Origin: Magnetococcales bacterium
GTDB taxonomy: Bacteria; Pseudomonadota; Magnetococcia; Magnetococcales; Magnetaquicoccaceae
Direction: 5' to 3'
DNA: 64,000 nucleotides
Assembly: GCA_015234115.1 (NCBI GenBank)
Contig: JADFWP010000008.1
Coordinates: forward strand, 1 to 64,000
Part shown: piece after piece, positions 51,627 to 60,066 of the stretch
Numbering within the stretch: position 1 is the first letter of the stretch
How the letters are laid out: the number at the start of each line of letters is the position of its first letter
Made by a program: the position numbers and the translations under genes
The notes under the pieces: generated by a model
What the model saw: the letters and a program-made list of their open reading frames with translations, nothing else
Databases searched by the model: none
Told to the model about the DNA's origin: nothing

Positions 51627-52267
51627 AAATCACCCGGATCGAAACCATTGGCGCAGCGGAGTTGCTGCAACGTTTTGCCACCACCCGGTTGCGCGGTCAC
51701 GGGCAACCGTTGATCTACGAACAGGCCAGGCTGGAACTGGTGCGTCAGGTCGATCCGGCGACGCTGTATCCGGCGCAGCGTTATGTGTTGCGGGAAGATC
51801 ATCAGCGGTTGCACGATCTGTATGGCTTGTTCCGGGAGCAGGGGATCGACATCTTCAATCTGGACGGGGGGCTGTTTTTCTGGTTGGCCGATCCGGAGGC
51901 GCCGAACGGAGAGGATGGCCCGATTCCGCTCATGCCGCCGGTGGTGGAAATCTCTTGTGAACCGGATGGCCGGATTCTGCCTTTGATCAACGATGGCATG
52001 CACCGGGTCTACACGGCCATGCGGCTTGGGTTGAAGATCAACATCGTTCTGGTGCACAACGTGCCTCGGGAATATCCCTATTATGCCTTTGCCCTGGAAC
52101 AGGGGTGGCAGGAGGTGATGGAACTGGAAGCGTTGCCGGATGATTTCATCAAGAAATTCTATCGGGATCCGACCCAGTACAAATCCCTGTTCCGGGATTT
52201 CAACGCCGTGTTCGACGGGATCCAGAAACAGCGCAAGCAGACCAATCCATCCTCCCTGCGCGCTTAG
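51623..52267 (+). CDS. ParB/sulfiredoxin-like protein of the nucleotide operon
   Basis: A 214-residue protein I cannot name. The segment GRILPLINDGMHRVYTAMRL (116-135) with its NDGMHR box resembles the GxxR/'DGHHR' nucleotide-binding box of the ParB/Srx fold, used by CTP-binding ParB and by ParB-fold kinases such as SbnI/SerK. Flanking strands (PVVEISCEPDGRI; INIVLVHNVP) fit that fold. The C-terminal third is helical. It is coupled to the HAD gene by ATGA and ends 10 bases before dcd. A nucleoside or nucleotide kinase role is an inference. Confidence 0.65.
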   Translation: MKITRIETIGAAELLQRFATTRLRGHGQPLIYEQARLELVRQVDPATLYPAQRYVLREDHQRLHDLYGLFREQGIDIFNLDGGLFFWLADPEAPNGEDGPIPLMPPVVEISCEPDGRILPLINDGMHRVYTAMRLGLKINIVLVHNVPREYPYYAFALEQGWQEVMELEALPDDFIKKFYRDPTQYKSLFRDFNAVFDGIQKQRKQTNPSSLRA

Positions 52268-52277
52268 GAGAAAGACG

Positions 52278-52859
52278 ATGCGACTGTCAGACCGGGAGAT
52301 CTGGAGCGCCATCCAGGAAGGCAGGATCGTGATCGATCCGTTGCCGCCGGAGCACTGTTTTGGTTCCTTTTCGGTGGATGTGAGTCTCAGCCAGGTTTTT
52401 CGTACCTTTCGGCATGTGCGGGTCCCGTATCTGGATCTGGCCGATTCCGGGAACATCCGTGCGGTCTCCGAAGAGAGCATGGAGGAGGTCATCCTGGGGG
52501 AACACGAACGTTTCATCCTGCATCCGGGTGAATTCGCCCTGGGCATGACCCGCGAGCGGGTCGGGGTGGCCGATGATCTGGTCGGCTGGCTGGATGGCCG
52601 CAGCAGTCTGGCGCGGGTGGGTTTGATGGTGCACATCACGGCCCATTCGATTGATCCGGGTTGGGATGGACACATCACCTTTGAATTTTTCAATGCCGGT
52701 CGTCTGCCGCTGGCCCTGCATCCCGGTCTGCGCATCGGGGCCATCTCTTTCGAGACTCTCTCTTCGCCCACCACCCGTCCCTATGGCAAGAAACTTGGCG
52801 CCAAGTATCACGGCCAGCAGGCGCCCTTGTCGAGTCGGCTTGGGCTGGATGGGGTGTGA
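52278..52859 (+). CDS. dcd: dCTP deaminase
   Basis: A 193-residue homotrimeric deaminase, the same length as the E. coli enzyme. It starts MRLSDREIWSAIQEGRIVID, has LVGWLDGRSSLARVGLMVH (101-119), ITAHSIDPGWDGHITFEFFN (120-139) with catalytic Glu136 in FEFFNAG, and the C-terminal AKYHGQQ. It converts dCTP to dUTP, feeding dUMP to thymidylate synthesis. GGAG stands upstream of the ATG. It is last in the operon with the TS-like, HAD and ParB-like genes. Confidence 0.94.
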   Translation: MRLSDREIWSAIQEGRIVIDPLPPEHCFGSFSVDVSLSQVFRTFRHVRVPYLDLADSGNIRAVSEESMEEVILGEHERFILHPGEFALGMTRERVGVADDLVGWLDGRSSLARVGLMVHITAHSIDPGWDGHITFEFFNAGRLPLALHPGLRIGAISFETLSSPTTRPYGKKLGAKYHGQQAPLSSRLGLDGV

Positions 52860-52909
52860 GCGGGGGCGTGGCGCAGTGGGTGTAGCCTGTCAACCGGTTG
52901 GGGGGCGGG

Positions 52910-54268
52910 TCAGAGTTCTCTTTGCTGCGTGATCCATTTTTGCACCTGGGCGCGCAATTCGAATTTGTTGTTGCGGTAGGGTTCGCGGGTGACCAGTTCG
53001 ACGAGTTTGTTTTGCAACTCCCCGAGCCAGGGACCAGGGTTGATGCGCACGATATCCTGGATTTCGCCGCCGGAAAGCGCCAGATCAACGGCCCGCAGGC
53101 TGTGTTCCGCCTGGCGCAAGGCGCGGCATCGGGCGCGAATCGCCTGAAACTTCAATTCTTCTTCGATCCGAACCGCTTCCGGGATGTGGGGATTGGCGGT
53201 GGTGATCGCCTGCATGAGCCGAAAGACCCCTTCCATGGGGATGTGATCCTGAAGATAGCGTTTGAGCTGCCGGTCGGTGGGATGGGTATTGCTGTTCAGG
53301 TTGCGCAGCAGACTCAGGATGCGTCGCGCCCGGCGTTTGGAAAACTCCAACGCTTCGAGTCGTTTGTTGACCAATGCCAGACTGCTCTCCATGAGATCCT
53401 GGGAGGTCTGTTTGGCCAGGCCGAAACCGCCCAGCAGAATGGCCCAGCGCAGATCCAGCAGCGAAATCTCCTCCCCGTCCGCCGGAGCCGTGATTCCCAG
53501 AGTGGTATCGAGCATTTGTTTCCAGGGATCCTCTCCGCCCGGAACCGTTTCGATATATTTCAGGGATGCCAGATGGGGCAGGAACTGGTCGGCCAACGGG
53601 GATGAAAAGAGGGTGCGCAGATGGTTCTGGGTCTCCTCGTCGGCCAGGGGCAGGGAGAGGATGCGATCCATTTCGGCGCGGATCAATTCCGGCGGCACGG
53701 TTTCCAGATCGGTGTGGATCACCCGTTCCAGGTCGTCCTGGTTCATCGGACGGTTCAACTGCATGGCAAAGCGGAAGAACGTCAAGGCGCGCAGCGGATT
53801 CTGGTCCAGGGTCTCCTGCCCATTGACGAGGCGGATCTCTCCGGTGAGCAGATCCATGCGTCCCTGGAAGGGATCGATCAGCGGGCCATGGGGCCAGGTG
53901 TAGGCCATGGCATTGACCGTGACATCGCGATGGAGCAGATCCTCTTCCAGGGTGGCCAGATGGTTGGGACGGTTTTTGAAAGAGGCGATGTCCAGAATTT
54001 TGGGATGGCTCCAGTCCTTGAGGGGGAGCAGCAGGCTGTTGTGTTTGTGTCCCATGATCGCTTCGGGGTGATCCCCGCGCAACAACCGTTTGCGGCATTC
54101 GGTCAGGGGACGGGCCACGAGCAGTTCGAGGGTGTTGGGCAGGGGTTTTCCCTGGATTCCGCAGAGCGGAGCCTCGCCGACAAGGTGGATCGGCCCGATC
54201 AGACGATTGAGATCGTCCAGGAGATTGCGGATGAACGGCGCGAAAGCGTTGGGAAAAGATGGGATCAT
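52910..54268 (-). CDS. tRNA nucleotidyltransferase/poly(A) polymerase paralogue with a lost catalytic site
   Basis: A 452-residue class II CCA-enzyme/PAP-like protein. Conserved parts are HRDVTVNAMAYTWPHG (113-128), IDPFQGRMDLLTGEIRLV and NPLRALTFFRFAMQL (157-171). The catalytic block, normally VGGxVRDxLLG...DxD, reads VGEAPLCGIQG and TLELLV (30-51): the second Gly, the Arg-Asp and both metal-binding Asp of DxD are gone. It should not add nucleotides and may bind RNA. ATG 54268 has AAGGG upstream; a GTG at 54289 is possible. It converges on dcd. Confidence 0.85.
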   Translation of the reverse strand: MIPSFPNAFAPFIRNLLDDLNRLIGPIHLVGEAPLCGIQGKPLPNTLELLVARPLTECRKRLLRGDHPEAIMGHKHNSLLLPLKDWSHPKILDIASFKNRPNHLATLEEDLLHRDVTVNAMAYTWPHGPLIDPFQGRMDLLTGEIRLVNGQETLDQNPLRALTFFRFAMQLNRPMNQDDLERVIHTDLETVPPELIRAEMDRILSLPLADEETQNHLRTLFSSPLADQFLPHLASLKYIETVPGGEDPWKQMLDTTLGITAPADGEEISLLDLRWAILLGGFGLAKQTSQDLMESSLALVNKRLEALEFSKRRARRILSLLRNLNSNTHPTDRQLKRYLQDHIPMEGVFRLMQAITTANPHIPEAVRIEEELKFQAIRARCRALRQAEHSLRAVDLALSGGEIQDIVRINPGPWLGELQNKLVELVTREPYRNNKFELRAQVQKWITQQREL

Positions 54269-54493
54269 GGTGCCCTTTGTCAAGTTCACGTTCCAATACT
54301 TTAGACCCGTTGTCGGCGGACGTCAATGGCCGGGCGCAGGGGATGGGGCGGAGCACGCTCCGACAGCGGGTCGTCTGGTGCCGGGTTGTTTGATGCGGAT
54401 CGCCTCGCTTTGGGAGGGTTTTCAAGGCATGATGTCGGAGTTCTGGTGTTTCAGGATTGGCGCACATCGGTTTGGATCTGTAAGGAAGGGAGC

Positions 54494-55873
54494 ATGTCCA
54501 TTTCGCAGGAGAATCGGTTATCCGAAGGTGGCATTCATGGGGCAGGACGCCCCATGACCGTGTTGACCATGGGGTGTCGGGTCAATCAGTTCGAGAGCGC
54601 GTTGCTGGGGCAGGGTGGCACGGCGCGGGGTTATCGGGTGGCCGAGGCCGGGGAGGTGGCGGAGTTGGTGGTGATCAACACCTGTTCGGTCACCGGCGAA
54701 AGCGACCGGCAGGCGCGTCAGTTGATCCGGCGGGCCTTTCGGGACCATCCGGGGGCCAGAATCGTGGTGACCGGCTGTTATGCCCAGAACGCTCCCGAGC
54801 AGGTGGCGGAGCTGCCGGGTGTGGCGCTGGTGCTGGGCAATGGCGAAAAGAGTCAGTTGTGGGCGTGGCTCGACGGCGCCATGGCCCGCGAGGGGCCGGG
54901 AAAAATCCAGGTGGGGGATGTGTCCCGATTGACCCGCGTGCCGGATCAGGATCCGGTGGAGCGTTTTGCGGATCGGGCGCGGGCCTTTTTGCAGGCCCAG
55001 GATGGGTGTGACCGGGCGTGTGCCTATTGTGTGATTCCGCGTTTGCGGGGTCCGAGTCGATCGATGCCGCCGGAACGGGTGGTGGCGCAGGCAAGTCGTT
55101 TTCTGGAGGCCGGATACGAAGAGCTGGTGCTGACCGGAGTCAATCTGGGCGCCTATGGCCGGGATCTGGAGGGTCGGCCCACTCTGGCGGAACTGGCGCG
55201 GCAGATTCTGGCCATTCCCGGCGTGGGTCGGTTGCGGATCTCCTCTCTGGATCCTTTGGATATCGATGCGGGATTGATCGCGCTGTTGGGCGAATCCGAA
55301 CGGTTGTGCGGTCATTTGCATTTGTCGATCCAGTCCGGGGATGACGGCGTGCGGCGGCGCATGGGGCGGGGGCGGGGACGGGACGAGGTGCTGGAGCGGA
55401 TCCGTCGCGTGCGTCTGGCGCGTCCCGAGGTGGTATTGGGCGCGGATTTCATCGTCGGCTTTCCCGGGGAGAGCGAAGCGGCCTTCGAGCAGACCCTGGC
55501 ATTGACGGATGAGGCGGAGTTGGCATTGTTGCATGTGTTTCCCTATTCAATCCGTCCCGACACTCCGGCGGCGGCCTGGTCTGCGGCCATGCTGGTTCCC
55601 GGCGATCGGATCCGCGTTCGTGCCGCCCGTTTGCGCAGTGCCGGGGAGGCGCAACTGGCGCGGGTGCTGGCCGGTCGTGTCGGGCGGGAGGAGCAGGTGT
55701 TGATCGAGAACCTGGAGGCCGGTGTCGCGGTGGGCAAGAGCGCCGGATTTCTGTCCGTGCGTCTGCCCGAGGGTCAGGAATCGTGGCGTGGCGCTGTGTT
55801 GCCGGTAACGATCGAGGGGGTGGATGCAACGTGTTATGGTCTGATCGGTCGTCTGTCGGGTCGGGTTTTTTGA
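54494..55873 (+). CDS. mtaB: tRNA t6A37 methylthiotransferase
   Basis: A 459-residue radical-SAM methylthiotransferase of the MtaB group that makes ms2t6A at position 37 of ANN-decoding tRNAs. The MTTase domain has TMGCRVNQFES, VINTCSVTGESDRQARQ and VVTGCYAQ (three Cys for the auxiliary cluster). The radical-SAM site is QDGCDRACAYCVIPRLRGPSRS with C-x3-C-x2-C. FIVGFPGES and HVFPYSIRPDTPA follow, then a C-terminal TRAM-like part. AAGGAAGG precedes the ATG at 54494. Confidence 0.94.
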   Translation: MSISQENRLSEGGIHGAGRPMTVLTMGCRVNQFESALLGQGGTARGYRVAEAGEVAELVVINTCSVTGESDRQARQLIRRAFRDHPGARIVVTGCYAQNAPEQVAELPGVALVLGNGEKSQLWAWLDGAMAREGPGKIQVGDVSRLTRVPDQDPVERFADRARAFLQAQDGCDRACAYCVIPRLRGPSRSMPPERVVAQASRFLEAGYEELVLTGVNLGAYGRDLEGRPTLAELARQILAIPGVGRLRISSLDPLDIDAGLIALLGESERLCGHLHLSIQSGDDGVRRRMGRGRGRDEVLERIRRVRLARPEVVLGADFIVGFPGESEAAFEQTLALTDEAELALLHVFPYSIRPDTPAAAWSAAMLVPGDRIRVRAARLRSAGEAQLARVLAGRVGREEQVLIENLEAGVAVGKSAGFLSVRLPEGQESWRGAVLPVTIEGVDATCYGLIGRLSGRVF

Positions 55874-55888
55874 GGGATTGCCATCAGG

Positions 55889-55923
55889 TTATCCACAAGG
55901 TTATCCACAGACTCTGTGGATAA
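55889..55923. promoter_or_regulatory. Cluster of three perfect DnaA boxes
   Basis: TTATCCACA occurs at 55889-55897 and 55901-55909 on the plus strand, and TGTGGATAA (the same box inverted) at 55915-55923. Boxes 2 and 3 form a 13-bp palindrome, AGGTTATCCACAG and CTGTGGATAACCT, around ACT. All three match the strong E. coli consensus exactly, in a 116-base gap between mtaB and the next gene. No AT-rich unwinding element, dnaA, dnaN or parAB is near. Confidence 0.85.
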
Positions 55924-55989
55924 CCTGGTTGCCGGGCGCGATTTTGGCGCCGGAAAGGGGAAAGTGATTTCAATCAGGAGTGGGTGGGC

Positions 55990-58089
55990 ATGGGCAGCAG
56001 TCTGTTCGACGGCAAATTTCTGAGCGCATTGACCTTGTTGAATCTGGAGCGGGAGCACCCTTTGTCTGCCGTGGTGGATATCGGCGCGGGCATGGGAACC
56101 TGGTCCCGTTTGTTGCGTGGTGTGTTGCCCACGTCGCGTTGGATCGCGGTGGAAATCTGGGGACCGGACGTGGAACGTTACGCGCTTCAGGAGTTGTATG
56201 ACGCGGTGCATGTCTCTGACCTGCGTTGTTTCGATCTGCGTCTCCTGCCCGCAGGCGGGGTGGCGCTCCTGGGCAATGCGATGGCGTGCATGCCCCTGGA
56301 TGATGCGGTGGCCTGTCTGGGTCGGGTGTTGACGGTCTGTGATTATGCCTTGTTGTCGATACGGGTCGGAGAGTGGAAAGTCGCAGGCAGAGGAGAGCAC
56401 CCCTGGGCGCGGCAGATGCATTGCTGGCAAGCGGACGATCTGCACCGTTTGCCGGGAGGGGTGCATGCGGTTTTTTTGGGCGATCCGGCCCTGGTCGTGA
56501 TGATTTGCGCGGCCTCGCCGCAGTTGCAGGCGCGTGCCAGAACGGCGATCCAGGAGGCGTGCCAGGAACTGGAGCGCCATGGTTTGTTGCATGAACCGGG
56601 TGCGCGTGGCCGGGATTACACCGATCCGGCGTTTCTCAAACAGTTTCAGACCCGACTGCTTGGATTGCCTGCGGTCGTTCAGGCCGGGGAGCGGATGATC
56701 GAGACGCTGGAGGCGGATCCGGAGCGCAGGGCGTATGCGGAAGGCTGGTTGTTGGGCAGATTGCAGGCGTATGTCCGGGCGGAGGCCTGGGAGGCGGCGC
56801 TGCGCGTGCTTGAACGGATGGGCGTGGATGCGAAGCGCGGCAGTCGGGAGTGGCTGGAGGCGGCCTTGAGAGTCAGCGTGGCCCTGAAGCGATATGAACA
56901 GATTCAGTACTATGCCATGGCGCTGCTGGAACGCGATGGGGGGCATGTCGAGGCCCATCAGGCTCTGATCGAGCGTGCGACCGAATTCAATGCCGAGCAG
57001 ATCGAAGCCCTGTTTGCCTTGGCCACCAGACCGCCGCAGAGCGATCAGGAGGCTTCGGCTTGCATGCAAAGGGTGTTTTATGGGTTGAGTGCCGTGTTGT
57101 TGTTTGGCGGTTTGGATCCGGTCCGGCTTGTCCAGGCCAGGGAGTTGTTGGCGTTGGGTCTCTCCCTGCCTCCGCCGGTTGAACCGGATCCGGTATTCAC
57201 GAAGATTCAGGGCATGCTCTCCGTGGTGGATCTGGAGCGGGTCTTCACCCCCGGCCCCCAGGTTCTGCCAGCCTTGGCCGTGCGGTTGCTGGGGGGGGAT
57301 GGCCGGGAGAGAAGTCTCCAGGCGGTGCAAGCCACGATGGCGCGTCATGGGACGAAGGTGCTGTTTCTGACCGCCATGGATGAAAAATATTTCAACCGCT
57401 ATGCCAGGGATTTTGTGCAGGGTCTGTTTGAGCGCTGCGAGGTGCCCTTTCTGGTGGTGATCGGTCTGGTGGGGTGTGGGGAGCGCGTGCCGGTGCTGGC
57501 GCAATCATTGGGAATCGACGATGAGCGGCTGGTGATTTGCGGCCATGATCCAGAGCCGGCGATTGCCGATGGTCGGGTTTATGGCTGCGTGCGTTTCATG
57601 CTGCTGGAGTATTTTCTGGAAGCTTTCGCCGTACCGGTCTGTTGCACGGATGTGGATCTGGTGATGCAACGGGGGCTTGGGAGTCTGGTGGAACACTGTG
57701 CGGGGTATGATATCGTCTTCAACGAGAATCGCATCGTGCTGACCATTGGGGATCGGTTTGTGGCCAACCTGACCTGGTTCAATCCGACTCCGGTCACCCG
57801 CCAATTTGCCCGTTTCATCCGCAGTTATTTCCAGAAGCTGCTGGATGCGGGTCTTGCGTCCGATTTCGTCGATCAGATTGTTCTGTCCCTCTCCCGCAGG
57901 CATCTGGAGCAGTTCGCCGCACCCCGTTTGGGTCGTCTCGATCCGCTGGACATCAACAATTTCATGTTCAATCAACACAATATCGCACAGTTTCGGACGA
58001 TTGCCGGTCTGTATCGCTTCTTGTCCCTGTATGTTTCGGGAGAATCGTCCCCGGAAACCGTCTCGTGGTGGAAAGGGGTGCCCTCCTGA
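55990..58089 (+). CDS. Methyltransferase-like/TPR/glycosyltransferase-like fusion protein
   Basis: A 699-residue protein. The N-terminal 190 residues look like a SAM methyltransferase: VVDIGAGMGTWSRLLRGVLP with AVEIWGPD afterwards. The middle (about 220-400) is helical and TPR-like (WLLGRLQAYVRAEAWEAALRVLERM). The last 250 residues contain VLFLTAMDEKYFNRYARDF and CCTDVDLVMQRGLGSLVEHC, a DxD-type pattern of the nucleotide-sugar glycosyltransferase fold. AGGAG lies nine bases before the ATG at 55990; GTG 55984 is also possible. A role in modifying a glycan is a guess. Confidence 0.7.
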   Translation: MGSSLFDGKFLSALTLLNLEREHPLSAVVDIGAGMGTWSRLLRGVLPTSRWIAVEIWGPDVERYALQELYDAVHVSDLRCFDLRLLPAGGVALLGNAMACMPLDDAVACLGRVLTVCDYALLSIRVGEWKVAGRGEHPWARQMHCWQADDLHRLPGGVHAVFLGDPALVVMICAASPQLQARARTAIQEACQELERHGLLHEPGARGRDYTDPAFLKQFQTRLLGLPAVVQAGERMIETLEADPERRAYAEGWLLGRLQAYVRAEAWEAALRVLERMGVDAKRGSREWLEAALRVSVALKRYEQIQYYAMALLERDGGHVEAHQALIERATEFNAEQIEALFALATRPPQSDQEASACMQRVFYGLSAVLLFGGLDPVRLVQARELLALGLSLPPPVEPDPVFTKIQGMLSVVDLERVFTPGPQVLPALAVRLLGGDGRERSLQAVQATMARHGTKVLFLTAMDEKYFNRYARDFVQGLFERCEVPFLVVIGLVGCGERVPVLAQSLGIDDERLVICGHDPEPAIADGRVYGCVRFMLLEYFLEAFAVPVCCTDVDLVMQRGLGSLVEHCAGYDIVFNENRIVLTIGDRFVANLTWFNPTPVTRQFARFIRSYFQKLLDAGLASDFVDQIVLSLSRRHLEQFAAPRLGRLDPLDINNFMFNQHNIAQFRTIAGLYRFLSLYVSGESSPETVSWWKGVPS

Positions 58090-58097
58090 AAGGGGAG

Positions 58098-58118
58098 CGG
58101 GGGAGGGGCACTCCCCCG
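58098..58118. terminator. Hairpin between convergent genes
   Basis: CGGGGGAG (58098-58105) pairs perfectly with CTCCCCCG (58111-58118) around GGGCA, in the 43-base gap between two convergent genes. No T-tract follows in either direction. Confidence 0.5.
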
Positions 58119-58132
58119 TGGTTGCGGATGTC

Positions 58133-58639
58133 TTATGCGTTGGGCAGGGTTTCGAACAGCCGGAAGCGATGGGTCAGGAACCATTCGGTGGCCTCTTCGG
58201 CGCGCATCGCGTAATGGACGCGGATCTCCTCGATGGCGTTCTGGCGTCGTTTGAATTCGCTTTCGGTGATGCGGCCTTCGGCCCAGTCGGCCCGGTCTGC
58301 CAGGCTCATCATGTTCAGGCGGGTGAAGACCGCGCCTGTGGTCGCCGGCACGGACCAGATCTCCTGCAACGCCTCAAAGGCGTTCTGGTAGGCCTCGTCC
58401 GGCACTTCGGGGGGGCGGGCCGGGGGGATGAGGCGGTCGATGTAGGCAGCGTCGTGTGCGGTCGGACGGGATTTGCGCACGCCCCGCAGTGCATAGTCTT
58501 CGAACGTCACCCAGGTGTCGGGCAGGGGACCGGGATGTCTGCCGATCGGATGCACAACGCGACTTTTCGGTTTGCGTACTCCATCCAGGAGATAATCTTC
58601 CAAAGGGATCCAGGCATCCAGCGAGGGATCTTTTTTCAT
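58133..58639 (-). CDS. Small protein with a duplicated WxxxEDYxxxGVRK motif
   Basis: A 168-residue soluble protein of unknown function. Its N-terminus carries two copies of one unit: LDAWIPLEDYLLDGVRKPKS and PDTWVTFEDYALRGVRKSRP, about 32 residues apart. The remaining two-thirds are helical with many Ala, Glu and Arg (FKRRQNAIEEIRVHYAMRAE). The ATG at 58639 has AAGGAG ten bases upstream. It is followed, at higher coordinates, by a Gld-type operon on the same strand but about 140 bases away, and could belong to its transcript. Confidence 0.65.
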   Translation of the reverse strand: MKKDPSLDAWIPLEDYLLDGVRKPKSRVVHPIGRHPGPLPDTWVTFEDYALRGVRKSRPTAHDAAYIDRLIPPARPPEVPDEAYQNAFEALQEIWSVPATTGAVFTRLNMMSLADRADWAEGRITESEFKRRQNAIEEIRVHYAMRAEEATEWFLTHRFRLFETLPNA

Positions 58640-58781
58640 GGCAACCAAGCTCCTTGCTCTTCCAAAGGGACCATCCATGTGGTGAGACTCTTTTCGTCCG
58701 TCTGGATGGGGAGGATGAGGGATTCTTGGGAGAAATTTAATCCGACGTATGTGGGTGGTGGTTGTCTCCGGAAGCAGATTT

Positions 58782-60047
58782 TCAGGATCCCTTGGCAGGC
58801 AGCAGGCCGGTCACCGCTTTTTGTATGGTTTCGGCTTGCAGCGGGGTCAACTCCAGGGCCACGGGACGATCCGGCAGGGAGACCCGCAGGCTCTGTTCCT
58901 CCTGGAACAGCGCCAGGGTGCGCGCCTTGTCGCCCGCTCCCAGCGTGATCGTGGCCCATGGCGTCCCCCCGGCTGGCAGGACCACACCCCGTTGGGCATC
59001 GCGCATCAGCATCTCTTCGAGATCCGCCCATTCGTTCCGGGGCCACTTGCCCTCTTTCTTTTCGGCATTCACGCTTTGGCCGTGCTGATCGAGCTTCAAT
59101 GTGGCCAGATCGCTCTTGTCGGCCACAGGACGCATATCCACCAGTTCCAGCGGGTTTTTGTCCAGCTCTTCGGCCAGATACTGCGGCAGGATCAGAGCGT
59201 CCGGTTCGCCGGAACGCACCGTCACCAGCGTTGTCCCCGCCCGCCAGATCGGGATGCTCTCCACCTCCCCCTGGGCCGGGGTCAACTCCACCCGCCAGTC
59301 CGGATCTCCCTGGGGACGCGCCTGCTGAAACGTGCTTCCCTGGGAACCGGTCACGGCAAAGATCCAGGCGCTGATCCGGTTGCCATCGGCCCGATCCTTG
59401 AGCGGTGCCTCGATGCGCCAGGACTCCTCTTTTTCCCGGCTCAAAAGCAGCGTCTCTCCGGATTTCTGAATGCGTTGAATGCGGGTCAACCGGGTAGCAT
59501 CGGTGCGGGCAATGCGCTTGTCACGCAGCTCTTCGCTTTTTTTCAACAGGTTGGTCAGATCACTGTTGGCCATCAACACCACCGGCCCCTTTTCTCCCAG
59601 ACTCACATAGCGTTTCTGGGCATTGGCCGGAGCCGTGTTGCCCGCCAGCAGCAGACGTGATCCACCCGCACGGTCTTGAACCTGCAACCGGGCGGTCGGC
59701 GCATCCAGTCCAAAGGCGGCTGGATCGGTGATCGTATCCACGCTTTTTTTCTCATAGGTCTTGTTCAAGACCTCCAGCATGCTTTTGACCGCTTCGCTGT
59801 TGGTGCGCAGTTTGGCCGGAGCCGTGATCTGCCACTGCCCCTCTTCTTGCGCCAGGGTCAATTCCTGACCCGAACCATCCCGGAAGTTGACCGAGGCAAT
59901 GGTTTCGGCCCGCAGGGAACTCACGGCGCGGGACTCCTTGTCCGCCGCCTCCTTGGCCTGGTCGCGGCTCTCCTGATACCAGAGTCCGCCTGCGGCCAGA
60001 GCGAGAATCCCCGCCAGCACCAGATTGTTGCGCCATCCTTTGGACAT
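58782..60047 (-). CDS. DUF4340 protein of the Gld-type ABC operon
   Basis: A 421-residue membrane-anchored protein: one N-terminal TM (NLVLAGILALAAGGLWYQ), then a periplasmic body with DUF4340 repeats (AFGLDAPTARLQVQDRAGG, ITAPAKLRTNSEAVKSMLEV, EESWRIEAPLKDRADGNRI). It is the last gene of the four-gene ABC operon and starts 19 bases after the GldG-like gene. In this operon type the DUF4340 protein is a constant partner. The short gap to the upstream gene supports co-translation. Confidence 0.85.
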   Translation of the reverse strand: MSKGWRNNLVLAGILALAAGGLWYQESRDQAKEAADKESRAVSSLRAETIASVNFRDGSGQELTLAQEEGQWQITAPAKLRTNSEAVKSMLEVLNKTYEKKSVDTITDPAAFGLDAPTARLQVQDRAGGSRLLLAGNTAPANAQKRYVSLGEKGPVVLMANSDLTNLLKKSEELRDKRIARTDATRLTRIQRIQKSGETLLLSREKEESWRIEAPLKDRADGNRISAWIFAVTGSQGSTFQQARPQGDPDWRVELTPAQGEVESIPIWRAGTTLVTVRSGEPDALILPQYLAEELDKNPLELVDMRPVADKSDLATLKLDQHGQSVNAEKKEGKWPRNEWADLEEMLMRDAQRGVVLPAGGTPWATITLGAGDKARTLALFQEEQSLRVSLPDRPVALELTPLQAETIQKAVTGLLPAKGS

Positions 60048-60066
60048 GTTCGACCTCCCGGATTCC

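Noticed and set aside
55889-55923. Chromosomal oriC
   Set aside because: Boxes are present but no AT-rich unwinding element and no dnaA, dnaN, gidA or parAB genes are nearby.
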